A stretch of 64,000 nucleotides of DNA from the NCBI RefSeq assembly GCF_018449695.1, contig NZ_JAAVUY010000023.1, positions 41,894 through 105,893 of the forward strand, written 5' to 3'. The position numbers were made by a program, and so were the translations under genes. Below, one piece after another: positions 62,415 through 64,000 of this stretch; positions within the stretch are counted from its first letter, which is position 1, and each line of letters opens with the position of its first letter. The notes beneath the pieces were generated by a model. The model made no database searches. It had not been told where the DNA came from and worked only from the letters and a program-made list of their open reading frames with translations. Origin of the DNA: Bradyrhizobium sp. dw_411 (GTDB lineage: Bacteria > Pseudomonadota > Alphaproteobacteria > Rhizobiales > Xanthobacteraceae).

Positions 62415-63845
62415 ATGGAAATGCGTGACGGTATGGGTTCTATGATTGGCAGGGGTTTTGTTCGTCTTCGGACACGGCAACAGGCGGCATTATCCGGATT
62501 ATCCCTGCTATTTTCTTCCTTGTTTTCTTTGGGGCTGCTGGCCTGCATCAGCGCGCCAACGGCGGCGCTGGCGGAGGAGTGTCCGGGCCATCCCGATGCG
62601 ATCGGCACCTCGCGCACTCTGGTGGTCGATCCCCGCGAGCATCGCCTGCTCGGCACCATGCAGTACCGGGAGACGCTGCCGCTGGCCGATCACGAAGTGG
62701 TGCTGACGTTCGATGACGGCCCGCTGCCGCGCAACAGCAACCAGATTCTGGAAATCCTCGCCTCGCAATGCGTGAAGGCGACCTTCTTCACCATCGGCCG
62801 GATGGCGCAGGCCTCACCGGAAGGTGTGCGCAAGCTGCGCGACGCCGGCCACACCATCGGCACCCATACCCAGAATCATCCGCTCAGCATGAACCGGATG
62901 CCGATCGAGCGCGCCCAGAAGGAAATCGACGACGGCATCGCATCGGTGAAAGCAGCCCTTGGCGATGACGCGGCGCTTGCTCCGTTCCTGCGCATTCCCG
63001 GCCTGCTGCGCGCCGACGCTGTCGAGGACTATGCACGCTCGCAGGGTCTGCAGATATGGAGCGCGGATTTTCCCGCCGATGACTGGCGGCACATTTCCCC
63101 CGCGCGCGAATACGATCTGGCGATCAACCGGATCGAGGCCAAGGGAAAAGGCATCCTGCTGCTGCACGACATCCAGGCGCGCACCGTCGCCGCCTTGCCG
63201 AGAATCCTCAATGAGCTGAAGGCGCGCGGCTATCACATCGTCCATGTGGTGCCCGCAACGCCGGACCGGCCGGCCACGCCGACCGAGCCACAGCAATGGC
63301 TGTTGCACCCGCCGACCGAAGACGTCGCGATTTCACACTGGCCAAAAATCCCGAATTTCGCGTTTGCCGGCGCCGATATGCTGCCGGTTCCCGCGCTCGC
63401 GGATTTCAACTGGCTCGGCGGCGAGCCGCTCGCCTTTGCCGAACCGTTCGATCATGCCAAGCGACCTGGGCATGGTGTGCCGCGGGACGCGCACTGGCCT
63501 CAATTATCGACGCTGCCGCTGGAGAATGCTGCCATCACCCTGCCGGCGCCGGAACAAAGCCTGTTCGAAATGCCGGATGGACTGCGCGCCGCCCTGCAAA
63601 GGGTCGCGGTATCCTCGCGTCATGTTGAACCGGCTGTATCGAGCGCGGATGAATCACGCACGAAACTCGCCGATACGGCTGGTTCCCGGCGCTTCGGCCG
63701 TGGAAAGTCACGCGTTGGACATGGCGTCGCGCGCAACCAGCGTCACGGCTCGTCACGGGTAGCGGGACGCGGAACCCGCTCCACAGCGCCGGGCCATCGC
63801 GGCCCGCTGAAGCATCTGGTTCAGGTCAAGAAAAGGCACGTGTGA
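62415..63845 (+). CDS. Polysaccharide deacetylase with basic C-terminal extension, secreted
   Basis: A 476-residue paralogue of the gene before it. It has a signal sequence (about 15-55), then the NodB domain with VVLTFDDGPLPRNSNQILEI, DAGHTIGTHTQNHPLSMNRM and FLRIPGLLRADAV. The last metal site region is AREYDLAINRIEAKGKGILL. A C-terminal extension of about 190 residues follows and ends in a basic, low-complexity region (about 415-476). It may bind an acidic polymer. The stop lies at or near the left end of an IS481-type element, so the last few residues may be altered by its insertion. Confidence 0.92.
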   Translation: MEMRDGMGSMIGRGFVRLRTRQQAALSGLSLLFSSLFSLGLLACISAPTAALAEECPGHPDAIGTSRTLVVDPREHRLLGTMQYRETLPLADHEVVLTFDDGPLPRNSNQILEILASQCVKATFFTIGRMAQASPEGVRKLRDAGHTIGTHTQNHPLSMNRMPIERAQKEIDDGIASVKAALGDDAALAPFLRIPGLLRADAVEDYARSQGLQIWSADFPADDWRHISPAREYDLAINRIEAKGKGILLLHDIQARTVAALPRILNELKARGYHIVHVVPATPDRPATPTEPQQWLLHPPTEDVAISHWPKIPNFAFAGADMLPVPALADFNWLGGEPLAFAEPFDHAKRPGHGVPRDAHWPQLSTLPLENAAITLPAPEQSLFEMPDGLRAALQRVAVSSRHVEPAVSSADESRTKLADTAGSRRFGRGKSRVGHGVARNQRHGSSRVAGRGTRSTAPGHRGPLKHLVQVKKRHV

Positions 63846-64000
63846 CGATTAGATGTGAGCTTTCAGGAGGTTGTCCATCTGGTCTGAACCGGGGAAGCTG
63901 AGGTTGCGAAGCTTCAGTGTTCCACGGAGAGACCAGATGAACAGCCATAAGAATGCCTTGCTGACGCCCCGAGGTCGAGAGCCAATGGTGCGGGCAGTTA
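63841..64000. mobile_element. IS481-type insertion sequence, left end (runs off the window)
   Basis: The transposase start at 63937 (below) implies that an IS begins between 63841 and about 63854: both TGTGACGATTAGATG (63841) and TGTGAGCTTTCAGGAGG (63854) begin with TGTGA, as IS481 ends often do. The exact left end and any target duplication cannot be fixed because the right end is outside the window. Confidence 0.6.
63937..64000 (+). CDS. IS481-family transposase, N-terminal part
   Basis: Only 21 residues are visible (MNSHKNALLTPRGREPMVRA, then V). This is the usual start of an IS481-type transposase. The DDE domain is outside the window. Confidence 0.8.
   Translation, partial: MNSHKNALLTPRGREPMVRAV

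Overview
The window is GC-rich chromosomal DNA from an alphaproteobacterium of the Bradyrhizobium/Rhodopseudomonas group. This is inferred from the divK-pleD pair, mipZ next to panC, EipB (DUF1849), a phasin behind PhaR-like palindromes, a clpS-clpA pair, DinB with an N-terminal zinc motif, and several families of short dispersed palindromic repeats. No database search was possible; all calls come from reading the sequence.

Region 1-7.3 kb holds the most unusual feature. dprA is split by a 4,699-bp element (1567-6265) with perfect 25-bp terminal inverted repeats and an 8-bp target duplication (GGGCCGCA at 1559-1566 and 6266-6273). Removing the element and one duplication restores the dprA frame. 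The transposase is of the IS1595 (ISXO2-like) type. The cargo is two winged-helix (HARE-HTH-like) proteins near the two ends, a small membrane protein coupled to an ImmA/IrrE metallopeptidase, an XRE-type repressor divergent from the transposase with paired palindromic operators, and a predicted structured RNA with its own promoter and UUCG-capped terminator. It also carries a possible RNase-fold protein, a perfect 50-bp inverted repeat, and a complete class II tRNA gene. That tRNA has a UAA (leucine) anticodon but the discriminator base and acceptor/D-stem pairs of a serine tRNA. A mobile UUA-reading tRNA with seryl identity is the best candidate here for an undescribed system.

7.3-17 kb: two adjacent HxlR-regulator/oxidoreductase divergons (azoreductase; SDR), then topA, rnr, a DUF983 protein and a NUDIX hydrolase on the plus strand. 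17-25 kb: a flavin-dependent monooxygenase, rpmG, a soluble globin-coupled chemoreceptor, pleD/divK (minus), a DUF3572 protein and dinB, and eipB (minus). 25-34 kb: a RidA-like protein, a GDPD, a FemAB-like protein, a HIT protein, TrmO with a TctC-type binding protein, azlCD, a lytic transglycosylase and a GrdB-like protein. 34-42 kb: a PilZ protein, a secreted esterase, a complete TRAP transporter, a cupin, two secreted unknowns and an intradiol dioxygenase.

42-54 kb: clpA and clpS (minus), phasin, a D-Ala-D-Ala carboxypeptidase with a SPOR domain, a J-domain membrane protein, a VWA protein, an alpha/beta hydrolase with distant PhaR-like palindromes, mipZ and panC. 54-64 kb: conserved small proteins, a GST, a DUF599 protein, an aldo/keto reductase, an HTH protein, mgtE, two tandem NodB-type polysaccharide deacetylases, and the start of an IS481-type transposase cut by the window edge.
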